A stretch of DNA of 64,000 nucleotides from Pseudomonadota bacterium (GTDB taxonomy: Bacteria > Pseudomonadota > Gammaproteobacteria > Steroidobacterales > JBCBZW01), in assembly GCA_039193195.1 (NCBI GenBank), contig JBCCWS010000007.1, forward strand, positions 62,001 to 126,000. The letters are read 5' to 3'. The translations under genes and the position numbers were made by a program. Of this stretch, positions 16,476 to 25,092 are shown piece by piece. The notes under the pieces are model-generated. The model worked only from the letters and a program-made list of their open reading frames with translations. It had not been told where the DNA came from and searched no databases. Within the stretch, counting starts at the first letter, position 1. Every line of letters starts with the position of its first letter.

Positions 16476-17621
16476 GTGGCCCACTTGACCGCACTAGCGA
16501 GCGCCCATGAGCGTGCCGGGGCCCGCATGGTCACCTTCGCCGGCTGGCAGCTGCCTGTGCAGTATCGCTCGGTGCTCGAGGAGCATCGTGCTGTGCGATC
16601 TGCCGCGGGCATGTTCGACGTCTCCCACATGATGATTACGGACTTCTCAGGCGAGGGTGCGAGCGCTTGGCTGCGCGAGCTGCTGTGCAGCGATGTGGCG
16701 ACCCTGAAGGAGCCCGGCGCGGGCCGATACACCTGCGCGCTGAACCCTGAAGGCGGAGTGATCGACGATCTCATCGTCTTCCGCCGTCCCTCGCGCAATG
16801 GCAAAGCCGCTTGGCGCACGGTGAGTAATGCGGGGACGCGCGAGCGCGTCGGTGCATGGTTCGATGAACGCCTGCGGGCGTGGGACGGCCCTGAACTGGT
16901 TCGCACCCAGCGCGACGATCTATCGATGATCGCGGTGCAGGGCCCGCACGCGGTTGATCGCTCGATGCCCGTGTTGGCGGCGACGCTAGGCGGCAGCGAC
17001 GATCGCTCGCTCGACGGTCTGCCACGCTTTCATGCCCTAGAGGCGGGCGAGATCTTCATCTCCCGCACCGGGTATACCGGCGAAGACGGCGTCGAGGTCT
17101 GTTTGCCGCACGATCAGGTGATGCCGCTTTGGGATCGCTTGCAGCGAGAGGCGCGGGTCGAGCCGTGCGGCCTTGCTGCCCGTGATGTGCTGCGTCTCGA
17201 GGCTGGCCTGAATCTGCATGGTAGCGACATGGATGAGGCTACCCGACCGCAAGAGGTGGGCCTGCGTTGGCTGCTCGATCTGGAGGACGCGCAGCGTGAG
17301 TTCGTGGGGCGCGCCGCGGTCGATCCGGCACGCGATGCTGCCCCCTCGCGTTTCCTGCGCCGTGGCTTGCGCCTGGTCGAGAAGGGTGTGCCGCGAGCTG
17401 GCTGCGAGGTGCTCGCCGGCGCGCAAAGTGATGGCGCGGTGGTCGTCGGTACGATTACCAGCGGCAGTTTTTCCACCAGCCTCGGTCATGGTATTGCCCT
17501 CTGGCGCATGCAGGGCGATGCTCGCGAGGCGGTGGAGGCGGGAGGTCTTTTCGTTCAGATTCGCCAACGGCGGGTACGCGCAGAGCTGACTGCACCGCCG
17601 TTCGTGAGGGCTGGCGCCTGA
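16476..17621 (+). CDS. gcvT: Aminomethyltransferase (glycine cleavage T protein)
   Basis: The T protein transfers the methylene group of glycine from lipoyl-GcvH to tetrahydrofolate, releasing ammonia. The 381-residue protein shows the N-terminal FAGWQLPVQY and FDVSHM motifs, YTCALNPEGGVIDDLIVFR (the folate-site Asp region), the RTGYTGEDGVEV motif and the C-terminal domain GTITSGSFSTSLGHGIAL. GTG 16476 is used as start because it gives the family N-terminus and has GGAG nearby. The gene lies 38 nt before gcvH. I looked for a glycine riboswitch upstream and did not recognise one. The P-protein genes are not in the window. Confidence 0.95.
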   Translation: MAHLTALASAHERAGARMVTFAGWQLPVQYRSVLEEHRAVRSAAGMFDVSHMMITDFSGEGASAWLRELLCSDVATLKEPGAGRYTCALNPEGGVIDDLIVFRRPSRNGKAAWRTVSNAGTRERVGAWFDERLRAWDGPELVRTQRDDLSMIAVQGPHAVDRSMPVLAATLGGSDDRSLDGLPRFHALEAGEIFISRTGYTGEDGVEVCLPHDQVMPLWDRLQREARVEPCGLAARDVLRLEAGLNLHGSDMDEATRPQEVGLRWLLDLEDAQREFVGRAAVDPARDAAPSRFLRRGLRLVEKGVPRAGCEVLAGAQSDGAVVVGTITSGSFSTSLGHGIALWRMQGDAREAVEAGGLFVQIRQRRVRAELTAPPFVRAGA

Positions 17622-17659
17622 GCGCCGGATGACCAGGCTCGGTACAGGGGAGACAGGCA

Positions 17660-18046
17660 ATGAGCAATGTACCTGGCGATCTGCGTTACACAGAGAGTCA
17701 CGAGTGGATTCGCGTCGAGGATGACGGCACGCTGCTGATGGGGATCACGGAGCACGCCCAAGCGGAGCTGGGTGAACTCGTGTTCGTCGACCTGCCCGAA
17801 GCCGGCCAGCAGGTCTCCCAAGGCGATGCACTGGCCGTGGTCGAATCAACCAAAGCCGCTTCCGACGTGTACAGTCCTGTGGCGGGTGAGTTGGTCGCCG
17901 TCAACACCGCTCTCGATGACTCGCCGGATCTCGTCAATCAGCATCCATACGATGACGGCTGGATCTTGCGCTTGCGCCCGAGCGATGATGCCTGGGCCGA
18001 GCGCATGCTCGACGCCGAAGCCTACGCCGCGCTCATCAGCGACTGA
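17660..18046 (+). CDS. gcvH: Glycine cleavage system H protein
   Basis: The lipoyl carrier of the glycine cleavage system. It has 128 residues (E. coli 129). The start [14 protein letters not shown] is typical, and the lipoylated lysine is Lys65 in [15 protein letters not shown]. It directly follows gcvT. GGAGACAGGCA before the ATG gives an adequate ribosome binding site. Confidence 0.97.
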   Translation: MSNVPGDLRYTESHEWIRVEDDGTLLMGITEHAQAELGELVFVDLPEAGQQVSQGDALAVVESTKAASDVYSPVAGELVAVNTALDDSPDLVNQHPYDDGWILRLRPSDDAWAERMLDAEAYAALISD

Positions 18047-18114
18047 TTGCCCGACCGCTACCCAACCTTTGGCACGTCTTCCGACTTACTCTCAACTTCA
18101 GGAGCTTCCTGACG

Positions 18115-18615
18115 ATGGCAACGATTACCCTGCAAGGCAACGAGATCCACACCAACGGTGAGCTACCGAAGGTGGGCGCAGCCGCGCCCGACTTCACCCT
18201 AACGAATAAGGACCTTGCCGACGTGGGACTCAACGAATTCGAAGGCCGTCGGAAGCTGCTGAACATCTTCCCGAGCGTCGACACGCCGGTGTGCGCCTTG
18301 TCCACGCGCCGCTTCAACGAATACGCCAAGGACCATCCGGACACGGTGATGCTGATGATCTCGGCTGACCTGCCGTTCGCCCAAGCGCGCTTTTGCGGTG
18401 CCGAGGGGTTGGAGAACGTGATGGCGCTCTCGACCATGCGCAACCAGGAGTTCGCGGGCGACTACGGAGTGCGCATCGAAGACGGTCCGCTGGCGGGCCT
18501 TACGGCGCGTGCGGTGGTGGTGCTGGATGAGAACAACACGGTCGTCCACACCCAGCTCGTGACGGAAATTGGCCACGAGCCCGACTATGAGGCAGCCATC
18601 AAAGCCCTCGGCTAG
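18115..18615 (+). CDS. tpx: Thiol peroxidase (atypical 2-Cys peroxiredoxin)
   Basis: Reduces hydrogen and lipid peroxides in the periplasm/cytoplasm, with thioredoxin as reductant. The 166-residue protein has the Tpx motif [10 protein letters not shown] with peroxidatic Cys60 and the resolving Cys94 in ARFCGAEG, plus the conserved Arg in [17 protein letters not shown] lies before the ATG. The gene follows gcvH by 68 nt and ends at a GC-rich hairpin. Confidence 0.96.
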   Translation: MATITLQGNEIHTNGELPKVGAAAPDFTLTNKDLADVGLNEFEGRRKLLNIFPSVDTPVCALSTRRFNEYAKDHPDTVMLMISADLPFAQARFCGAEGLENVMALSTMRNQEFAGDYGVRIEDGPLAGLTARAVVVLDENNTVVHTQLVTEIGHEPDYEAAIKALG

Positions 18616-18626
18616 GCCTCTCCGGT

Positions 18627-18648
18627 GCGCCGCGTCCGCCCGCGGCGC
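18627..18648 (+). terminator. GC-rich hairpin after tpx
   Basis: GCGCCGCG (18627-18634) and CGCGGCGC (18641-18648) form a perfect 8-bp stem 11 nt past the tpx stop. CCCCCTTGT follows, so there is no real U-tract. It is likely a terminator or a 3'-end stabiliser. Confidence 0.45.
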
Positions 18649-18832
18649 CCCCTTGTGTGCCTGCTGCGCTCAGGTCACGGCAGCTAGCGAGCGATTGCAG
18701 TAGACTCCGCCGCTTGGACTCGATCCGAGGGGCGCCAACAGCCTGTGCCCAGTTCCTGCCTCGCCGGGTCCCCACCCGCCCCTGTCAGGGTCGACAGGCG
18801 GCCGTACCCACTTCGACGGAGAACTTGAGCGC

Positions 18833-19771
18833 ATGACAGCACTGATCTGCGGGTCCCTGGCCTTTGACAACATCATGGTGTTCCCGGGTCGCTTTAAGGA
18901 TCACATCCTGCCCGACAAGATCCACATGCTGAACGTGGCATTTCTGGTGCCTGAGCTGCGTCGGGAGTTCGGCGGTTGCGCGGGGAACATCGCCTACAAC
19001 CTCAAGCTGTTGGGCGGCGATGGAGTACCCATGGGCACCGTGGGCCGCGATTTCGCGCCCTACGCGGAGTGGCTGCACAGCCAGGCAATCGACGGTCGTT
19101 TCGTGCGCGCTTACGACGACCAGTTCACGGCCCAGGCCTACATCACGACCGATCTAGACGACAATCAGATCACGGCTTTCCACCCCGGGGCCATGGCCAA
19201 CGCTCACGAGCAGGAGGTGCCGACCGACGCCGGTATGTCCATCGGCATCGTCTCTCCCGACGGCAAGGACGGCATGGGCAGCCATGCACGACAGTTTGCT
19301 AGCGCGAGCATCCCCTTTATCTTCGACCCTGGCCAGGCCCTGCCCCAGTTCGAGGGTCCGGAGTTGCTGGAGATGGTGGAGCTTGCCACTTGGCTCACGG
19401 TCAACGACTACGAGATGCAGCTGGTGAGCGAGCGCACGGGCCTGGCGCCAAAGGCCCTGGCCGAGCGGGTTAGCGCGCTGGTCGTCACCCGCGGTGGCGA
19501 GGGGTCGGAGATTCACAGCGACGGTGGGATCACGGAGATTCCCGCCGCGAAGGTCAGCGGTCTCGCAGACCCCACCGGCTGCGGCGACGCCTACCGGGCT
19601 GGCCTGCTCTACGGCCTCATGAACGAGCTCGGCTGGGAGGTGACAGGCCGCCTGGCCTCGCTTATGGGCGCGGTGAAAATCGAGTCTCACGGTACCCAGA
19701 ATCACCGCCCGGACCTTGACGAATTGGGCCGGCGCTACCGCGATAGTTTCGGCGCGGCTGCACCCTGGTAG
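18833..19771 (+). CDS. PfkB-family carbohydrate/nucleoside kinase, probably adenosine kinase
   Basis: A 312-residue ribokinase-fold kinase. It begins ALICGSLAFDNIMVFPGRF and has the substrate-side GGCAGNIAYNLKLLGG motif (47-62) and the PfkB signature DPTGCGDAYRAG with catalytic Asp252. The N-terminal pattern SLAFDNIM and the length match bacterial adenosine kinase-like PfkB proteins. Adenosine kinase converts adenosine to AMP, which would fit methylthioadenosine and S-adenosylhomocysteine recycling elsewhere in the window. Substrate is inferred, since PfkB members with other sugars share the signature. Confidence 0.85.
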   Translation: MTALICGSLAFDNIMVFPGRFKDHILPDKIHMLNVAFLVPELRREFGGCAGNIAYNLKLLGGDGVPMGTVGRDFAPYAEWLHSQAIDGRFVRAYDDQFTAQAYITTDLDDNQITAFHPGAMANAHEQEVPTDAGMSIGIVSPDGKDGMGSHARQFASASIPFIFDPGQALPQFEGPELLEMVELATWLTVNDYEMQLVSERTGLAPKALAERVSALVVTRGGEGSEIHSDGGITEIPAAKVSGLADPTGCGDAYRAGLLYGLMNELGWEVTGRLASLMGAVKIESHGTQNHRPDLDELGRRYRDSFGAAAPW

Positions 19772-19839
19772 ATCCCGCGAGCGAACCTTCCTGGTCCACT
19801 CCTGCCAAACAGCAGGACACGTCGAAGTCGAGATCGCCC

Positions 19840-22740
19840 ATGCAGCTCTTCCGTCCAACCGTTTTCGCCGCTCTCGCCCTGTTGGCGGGCTCCCTCGGGT
19901 CGTTGACCTACGCCAACGCTGACCAGCAACCGCCAGCCACCGTGCCCTCGTGGAGCGAGACCTTGGAACGGGTGTCGAGTGGTGTGGTGTCGATCCGGGT
20001 GGATGGCACGCGAGCCTTCGACACGGAGTGGAATCAATCGACCCAGGCCACTGGCTTCGTGGTGGATGCCGAGCGTGGGCTGGTTATGACCAACCGGCAC
20101 GTGGTGATGCCCGGGCCGGTGGTGGCGCAAGGTGTATTCGTCAACAACGAAGAGGTAGAGCTGGTGCCCGTGTACCGCGATCCGGTGCACGACTTCGGAA
20201 TCTATCGATACGACCCGGCAGCCCTCCGCTATATCCAGCCGCCCACCCTCGAGCTTTATCCTGAGGGCGCACAGGTGGGGCGCGAAGTGCGTGTGATCGG
20301 TAACGACGCCGGTGAGCAGCTGTCGATCCTGGCGGGCACGATCGCCAAGCTCGATCGCGCCGCGCCCACCTATGGCAAGAATAAGTACAACGACTTCAAT
20401 ACCTTCTACTTCCAGGCGGCATCGAGCACCTCTGGCGGTTCCTCCGGGTCACCGGTGATAGACATAGGGGGAAGGGTCGTCGCCCTGAATGCCGGTGCCA
20501 ACACCAACGCTGCCTCGAGCTTCTTTCTGCCGCTGGATCGGGTTCAGCGTGCGCTGCGTTTGATTCAGCAGGGCAGCCCGGTTGCGCGCGGTAGCCTGCT
20601 CACCATCTTTAAGCACCAGCCCTTTGACGAGCTGCGTCGCCTAGGGCTCTCGTCAGGTACGGAGGCGTCTGTGCGCGCCGCCTTCCCCGAGGGTACGGGG
20701 ATGCTGGTGGTGGATGAGGTGCTGCCGGAAGGGCCCGGTGATGGCGTGCTCGAGCCGGGCGATATCCTGGTCAGCGTCGATCACATGCTGGTCAACCGCT
20801 TCGTGCCGCTCGAGGATCGCCTGGATACTAGCGTGGACGCCCCTGTCTCCCTGCTAGTCCGCCGAGGTGAGCAGGATCTTAGGGTGTCGGTGACACCGGC
20901 CGATCTGCATTCGGTGACGCCTGCTTCGCTTATCGAGGTGGGGGGCGCAATAGTCCACGACCTTTCCTACCAGCAGGCTCGCCACCTAAATGCCCCGGTG
21001 CGCGGCACCTACGTGGCGTCCCCAGGCTACCTGCTGAGTGTCGCGGGGATCCCCCGTGGCGCGGTGATCACTGAGCTCAACGGTCGCGACGCCTCCACGC
21101 TGTCTGCCTTCGAGGCGCGCCTTGCCGAAGTGGCCGACGGTGAGTCCCTACGAATTCGCTACTTCACCGAGGCGGATCCGCGCCGTTCGTCTCTGCGGGT
21201 GGTCAACATGAACCGCGCTTGGTTCCCCAATCGCGCCTGCGAGCGGGACGATGCGCTCGGCTACTGGCCCTGCCGCGCCCTAGACCCCGGTCCGTCGGCC
21301 GTCGCGCCAACCGCGGCGAGCACGCGCTTTGCAAGCGGCGGCGACCCGCGCGCCGACTTCCTGGCACCGTCCTTGGTCATGGTCAACTACGACATGCCGT
21401 ACACCGTCTCCGGCGTGGCGGACCTTCACTACCACGGCACCGGCGTGATCGTAGACGCGCAGCGCGGCTTGGTTGTGGTCGATCGCAACACGGTGCCCGT
21501 GGCCATGGGCGATGTACGCATGACGTTCGCGGGTTCGCTCGAAGTGCCCGCCGAGGTGGTGTACGTACATCCCCTGCACAACCTCACCCTGCTGCACTAC
21601 GATCCGACCTTGATCGGCGACACGCCGACGCGCGCTGCGAGCTTCAGCGTAGAGCGCCCTAATGCCGGCGATAGGGCGTGGGTGGTGGGTCTGCGTGCCG
21701 ATCACAAGATCGTCTCCCAGGGCACGATCGTGGCTTCTGTGGATGCCGCGGAGTTCCCCTTATCGCGCAGCTTCCGCTTCAGGGACTCGAACGTCGAGAC
21801 CATCTCAGTGGTCAATGCGCCGGCCGTGGATGGTGTGCTGGCCAACGACAACGGACAGGTGATCGCTACCTGGTCCAGCTTCGCCTATCAGGAAGGTCGG
21901 CAGGTGGTGCAGGTCACGCGCGGAATGCCGATCGGTATCGTGGCTGACATGGTCGATGCGGTGCGCGAGGATCGACCCCTGCGTTCACTGGAGGTGGAGC
22001 TGTGGCCTATCCCCATGGCGGCAGCGCGCCAGTACGGACTGCCCGCTGACTACATCGCGTGGCTTGAGGGCCCGGATGGGCCTACGCAACCGCAGGTGCT
22101 GAAGGTGATGCGCCTGGTGGCAGGCTCGCCGGCCGCGGCGCTGCTCGAGACCGGTGATCTGTTGCTTGCCGTCGACGGTAAGCCGGTGGCTAACTTCCGC
22201 GATGTCGAGCGCAGCACCGCCGCGCCGCAGGTGACCCTGACCGTGCTGCGCGACGGTTCTATGCGCAACTTGGACGTGCAGACGGTGCCACTGAGTGGTC
22301 GCGGCGTCGACCGCGCCGTGGTGTGGGCCGGCGCGTTGCTTCAGGCCCCGCACCGCGCGCTCGCAGCGCAGCGTGGAATCGAGCCCTACGGCGCTTATGT
22401 TGCGTACTTTGCGTACGGGTCACCGGCGAGCCGACACGGCCTGTGGGCGGGCCGGCGTGTGGTGGAGGTGGACGGCCAGCCGATCCCAGATCTCGATGCG
22501 TTCGTGGCAGCTGTCTCGGGTCGGCGCGATCGCGATTCCTTACGCCTGAAAACCGTCGGTTGGAACGACGCCAGCGACGTGATTACGTTGAGTCTCGACC
22601 TGAAGTACTGGCCCGCCTACGAGCTACGCCGCGGCGCGGACGGCTGGCAGCGCCAACCCATAGATCCTATTACGGAAACTGGGGTCGTGGCGGAGAAGAC
22701 GTCGGCCGCTACGGGGTCCGGCTCGCGAGGGTTGAAGTAG
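19840..22740 (+). CDS. Exported tandem HtrA-like protease with four PDZ domains (Nma111-like architecture)
   Basis: A 966-residue protein with an N-terminal signal peptide (cleavage near ANA-D). The first trypsin-like domain has a complete triad: His87 in MTNRHVV, Asp118 in VHDFGIYRYD, Ser202 in SGGSSGSPV. It is followed by PDZ-like regions (about 280-345 and 370-440, e.g. LEPGDILVSVDHMLVN). A second trypsin-like domain (about 515-720) has lost the triad: the His position reads VVDRNTVP and the Ser region reads VDGVLANDNGQ. Two further PDZ regions follow (LLETGDLLLAVDGKPVAN; LWAGRRVVEVDGQPI). This protease-PDZ-PDZ-dead protease-PDZ-PDZ order is that of yeast Nma111 rather than DegP. A role in envelope protein quality control is inferred. 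Confidence 0.9.
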   Translation: MQLFRPTVFAALALLAGSLGSLTYANADQQPPATVPSWSETLERVSSGVVSIRVDGTRAFDTEWNQSTQATGFVVDAERGLVMTNRHVVMPGPVVAQGVFVNNEEVELVPVYRDPVHDFGIYRYDPAALRYIQPPTLELYPEGAQVGREVRVIGNDAGEQLSILAGTIAKLDRAAPTYGKNKYNDFNTFYFQAASSTSGGSSGSPVIDIGGRVVALNAGANTNAASSFFLPLDRVQRALRLIQQGSPVARGSLLTIFKHQPFDELRRLGLSSGTEASVRAAFPEGTGMLVVDEVLPEGPGDGVLEPGDILVSVDHMLVNRFVPLEDRLDTSVDAPVSLLVRRGEQDLRVSVTPADLHSVTPASLIEVGGAIVHDLSYQQARHLNAPVRGTYVASPGYLLSVAGIPRGAVITELNGRDASTLSAFEARLAEVADGESLRIRYFTEADPRRSSLRVVNMNRAWFPNRACERDDALGYWPCRALDPGPSAVAPTAASTRFASGGDPRADFLAPSLVMVNYDMPYTVSGVADLHYHGTGVIVDAQRGLVVVDRNTVPVAMGDVRMTFAGSLEVPAEVVYVHPLHNLTLLHYDPTLIGDTPTRAASFSVERPNAGDRAWVVGLRADHKIVSQGTIVASVDAAEFPLSRSFRFRDSNVETISVVNAPAVDGVLANDNGQVIATWSSFAYQEGRQVVQVTRGMPIGIVADMVDAVREDRPLRSLEVELWPIPMAAARQYGLPADYIAWLEGPDGPTQPQVLKVMRLVAGSPAAALLETGDLLLAVDGKPVANFRDVERSTAAPQVTLTVLRDGSMRNLDVQTVPLSGRGVDRAVVWAGALLQAPHRALAAQRGIEPYGAYVAYFAYGSPASRHGLWAGRRVVEVDGQPIPDLDAFVAAVSGRRDRDSLRLKTVGWNDASDVITLSLDLKYWPAYELRRGADGWQRQPIDPITETGVVAEKTSAATGSGSRGLK

Positions 22741-22922
22741 GCCCCGAGGGCGTCGATCGGCGGTCAAAAACGCCGTCCATATGCTACCCTCTGCCGCCTG
22801 CCGGCCCGGGCTGTGCCCCCCGGCAGTCCTGCCGTAACCGTCGTCCGGCTTCAATGACGTCGGCTGCTGAGCGCGCGCCGCAAAGACCCCAAGATCGGGC
22901 GCGCGCGATCGGAGGACTCCTC

Positions 22923-24437
22923 ATGGAGCTCAAGAGCAAACTCGACACCTTGCGTGCGAGCCCCGGCCGGCGCCAGACCGTCGGCCTCAACGACGAGACC
23001 ATCGCTCGCTTCGCCGCTGCAGATGCGCGCCTAGAAGCGGCCGTCGACGCCGCCCTTTCGGCCCGCGAGTGCTGGCTGTCCGCCTACCCGGGTCTGTTCG
23101 ACCTCGATGAGGCCGCCCAGATCGAGCGCATGCACGAGCAGGTTGCATGCTTTTACCCCTCGGGCACGGTCAACCCATACGTGGCCCTAGGGGCGCGCGG
23201 TCCTTGGATCGTGACCAGCATGGGCGCGCTCCTTTACGACTGCGGCGGCTACGGCATGCTCGGCGCCGGCCACGCACCGGAGCATGTGCTGAAGGTACTC
23301 AGCTCGCCGCACGTAATGGCCAACGTGATGACGCCCAGCCCGAGCCAGATGCGCCTTATCGAACTCCTGCGCACGGAGATCGGCCACAGGCGTGCCGACG
23401 GCTGCCCCTTCGAGAGCTTCCTATTCTTGAATTCAGGCTCCGAGTCGATGAGCGTTGGTGCGCGCATCGCCGATATGAACGCGAAGGCCATGACCGACGC
23501 CGGCGGCCGCCATGCGGGCAAGCCGATTCGCTCCCTTAGCCTAACCAAGAGCTTCCATGGCCGTACGGATCGGCCGGCGCAGTTCTCCGACTCCACACGC
23601 GATACCTATGAAAAGCACTTGGCAAGCTACCGCAAGCTGGACTCTCTGCTGACGGTTGAGCCGAACAACGTCGAGGCTCTGCGCGCGATGTTCCGCCGCG
23701 CCGACGATGAAGGGTTTTTCATCGAAGCCCTGTTCATGGAGCCGGTGATGGGTGAGGGCAACCCGGGCATGGCGATCACCCCGGAGTTTTACCGCGCTGC
23801 GCGAGAGCTCACGCTGGCCCACGGCAGTTTGCTGCTCGTCGATTCGATCCAGGCAGGCCTGCGGGCGCAAGGTTGCCTGTCCATCGTCGACTACCCTGGC
23901 TTTGAAAGGGAACAGGCGCCGGACCTCGAGACCTACTCGAAGGCGCTCAACGCGGGACAGTTCCCTCTCTCCGTCCTAGCGTTCAACGCGCGAGCGCGAG
24001 AGATTCAGCGCCCCGGGATCTACGGCAACACCATGACCACTAATCCGAAAGCGATGGACGTGGCTTCGGCCGTGCTCACGGGGGTCACCGACGAGCTGCG
24101 CACCAACATTCGGGAGCGCGGCCAGGAGGCGGTGGCGCTGCTGGAGGCGCTGCGCGCTGAGCTCGGGCCGGAATTGGTGACGGGCGTGCAGGGGACGGGC
24201 CTGTTGTTCAGCCTCGAGCTGTCCGACCAGTTCAAGTGCTACGGCCACGACAGCACCGAGGAGTACCTACGGCTCAACGGCGTCAACGTGATTCACGGTG
24301 GGCGCAACAGCCTGCGCTTCACGCCGCAGTTCAGCGTGACCAGCGCAGAGCTCAAGCTGGTGGTGGCTGCCACGCGCGACGCTTTGCTGAACGGTCCGCG
24401 GGTAAGCGAGGAGCAGGCGCGCGTCGCCGTAGGCTAA
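22923..24437 (+). CDS. Class III PLP-dependent aminotransferase
   Basis: A 504-residue fold-type I aminotransferase. It has the PLP-phosphate/ring segment NSGSESMSVGARIADM, the cofactor Asp region LLLVDSIQAGLRAQG, and the Schiff-base lysine at Lys340 in LETYSKALNAGQFPLS, followed by YGNTMTTNPKAMDVA. It resembles large class III enzymes such as lysine epsilon- or acetylornithine-type aminotransferases, but the amino donor cannot be deduced. ATG 22923 is chosen because GGAGG lies about 8 nt upstream; an in-frame ATG at 22854 is possible. It follows the protease gene by 182 nt and has its own promoter region. Confidence 0.88.
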   Translation: MELKSKLDTLRASPGRRQTVGLNDETIARFAAADARLEAAVDAALSARECWLSAYPGLFDLDEAAQIERMHEQVACFYPSGTVNPYVALGARGPWIVTSMGALLYDCGGYGMLGAGHAPEHVLKVLSSPHVMANVMTPSPSQMRLIELLRTEIGHRRADGCPFESFLFLNSGSESMSVGARIADMNAKAMTDAGGRHAGKPIRSLSLTKSFHGRTDRPAQFSDSTRDTYEKHLASYRKLDSLLTVEPNNVEALRAMFRRADDEGFFIEALFMEPVMGEGNPGMAITPEFYRAARELTLAHGSLLLVDSIQAGLRAQGCLSIVDYPGFEREQAPDLETYSKALNAGQFPLSVLAFNARAREIQRPGIYGNTMTTNPKAMDVASAVLTGVTDELRTNIRERGQEAVALLEALRAELGPELVTGVQGTGLLFSLELSDQFKCYGHDSTEEYLRLNGVNVIHGGRNSLRFTPQFSVTSAELKLVVAATRDALLNGPRVSEEQARVAVG

Positions 24438-24589
24438 GGCGGCGACCCGGCAGGAAGGCGGCGGCTACCAGCGAGGTAGCTGCCCCGGGCAATCTCGAGC
24501 GCCTGACAAAGATCTGACGTCTCGGTGCCCTTCCGCGAATCGCCAACGCGTATAGTTTTTCGAGTTCCCTGTGCCCTTGGAGAATTCTG

Positions 24590-24967
24590 ATGGAACGGTT
24601 TTTCCTCACCCTCGTCATCGTCGCGCTTTGCACGCTAATGAGCCCGTTGGCGTTGGCTGACGATGCGCCCACCGTCAGCGAGCCCGTGGCCGATCCCCTG
24701 CAGTTGATGATCGCGCAGATCAAAGCGTGGGGCGGCGGCGGTGGACCGCGCCAGCGCGATTGTCAGCGCGTTTGTGAGAACACCCAAGTCAACTGCCAGC
24801 GTGGGTGCTTCGGCCTGGCTGAGACCGGTGAGCAAAACAACTGCTCCCGTCAGTGTTTGGGTACCTATCTTGGCTGTGCCGAGGGCTGTCTTCCCGGCTC
24901 CACGGGCGGTGCGGCCAACAAGTCGCGCAGTGAGGACTCCGACGGCAGCGGCTCATCCTCCGGCTGA
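24590..24967 (+). CDS. Small secreted cysteine-rich protein with duplicated C-x3-C-x6-C-x3-C module
   Basis: A 125-residue protein. It has a signal peptide (residues 1-23, hydrophobic core then ALA-D), a short linker with GGGGG, and then two copies of the same cysteine pattern: Cys58, 62, 69, 73 and Cys85, 89, 96, 100. The tail is Ser/Gly/Asp-rich and probably disordered. In the mature region all eight cysteines lie in the two modules, suggesting two disulphide-stapled helical hairpins in the periplasm or outside the cell. TATAGT at 24551-24556 could be its -10 box. I do not recognise the family; toxin, metal-binding and structural roles are all possible. Confidence 0.75.
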   Translation: MERFFLTLVIVALCTLMSPLALADDAPTVSEPVADPLQLMIAQIKAWGGGGGPRQRDCQRVCENTQVNCQRGCFGLAETGEQNNCSRQCLGTYLGCAEGCLPGSTGGAANKSRSEDSDGSGSSSG

Positions 24968-24993
24968 GCGCTGGAAGGAACCCCAAAATTCTA

Positions 24994-25018
24994 GCGGGGC
25001 TCGCACGGGCCCCTCTTT
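24994..25018 (+). terminator. Weak terminator candidate after the Cys-rich gene
   Basis: GGGGC (24996-25000) and GCCCC (25009-25013) can pair around an 8-nt loop, followed by TCTTT. The stem is only 5 bp, so this is tentative. Confidence 0.3.
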
Positions 25019-25092
25019 CACCGGGCCTCGCCTAGGGGCGGAGCGACCGGTTCAACACAGATGGTCACACCCTGCCGCGCCGGGCGGGCCCA

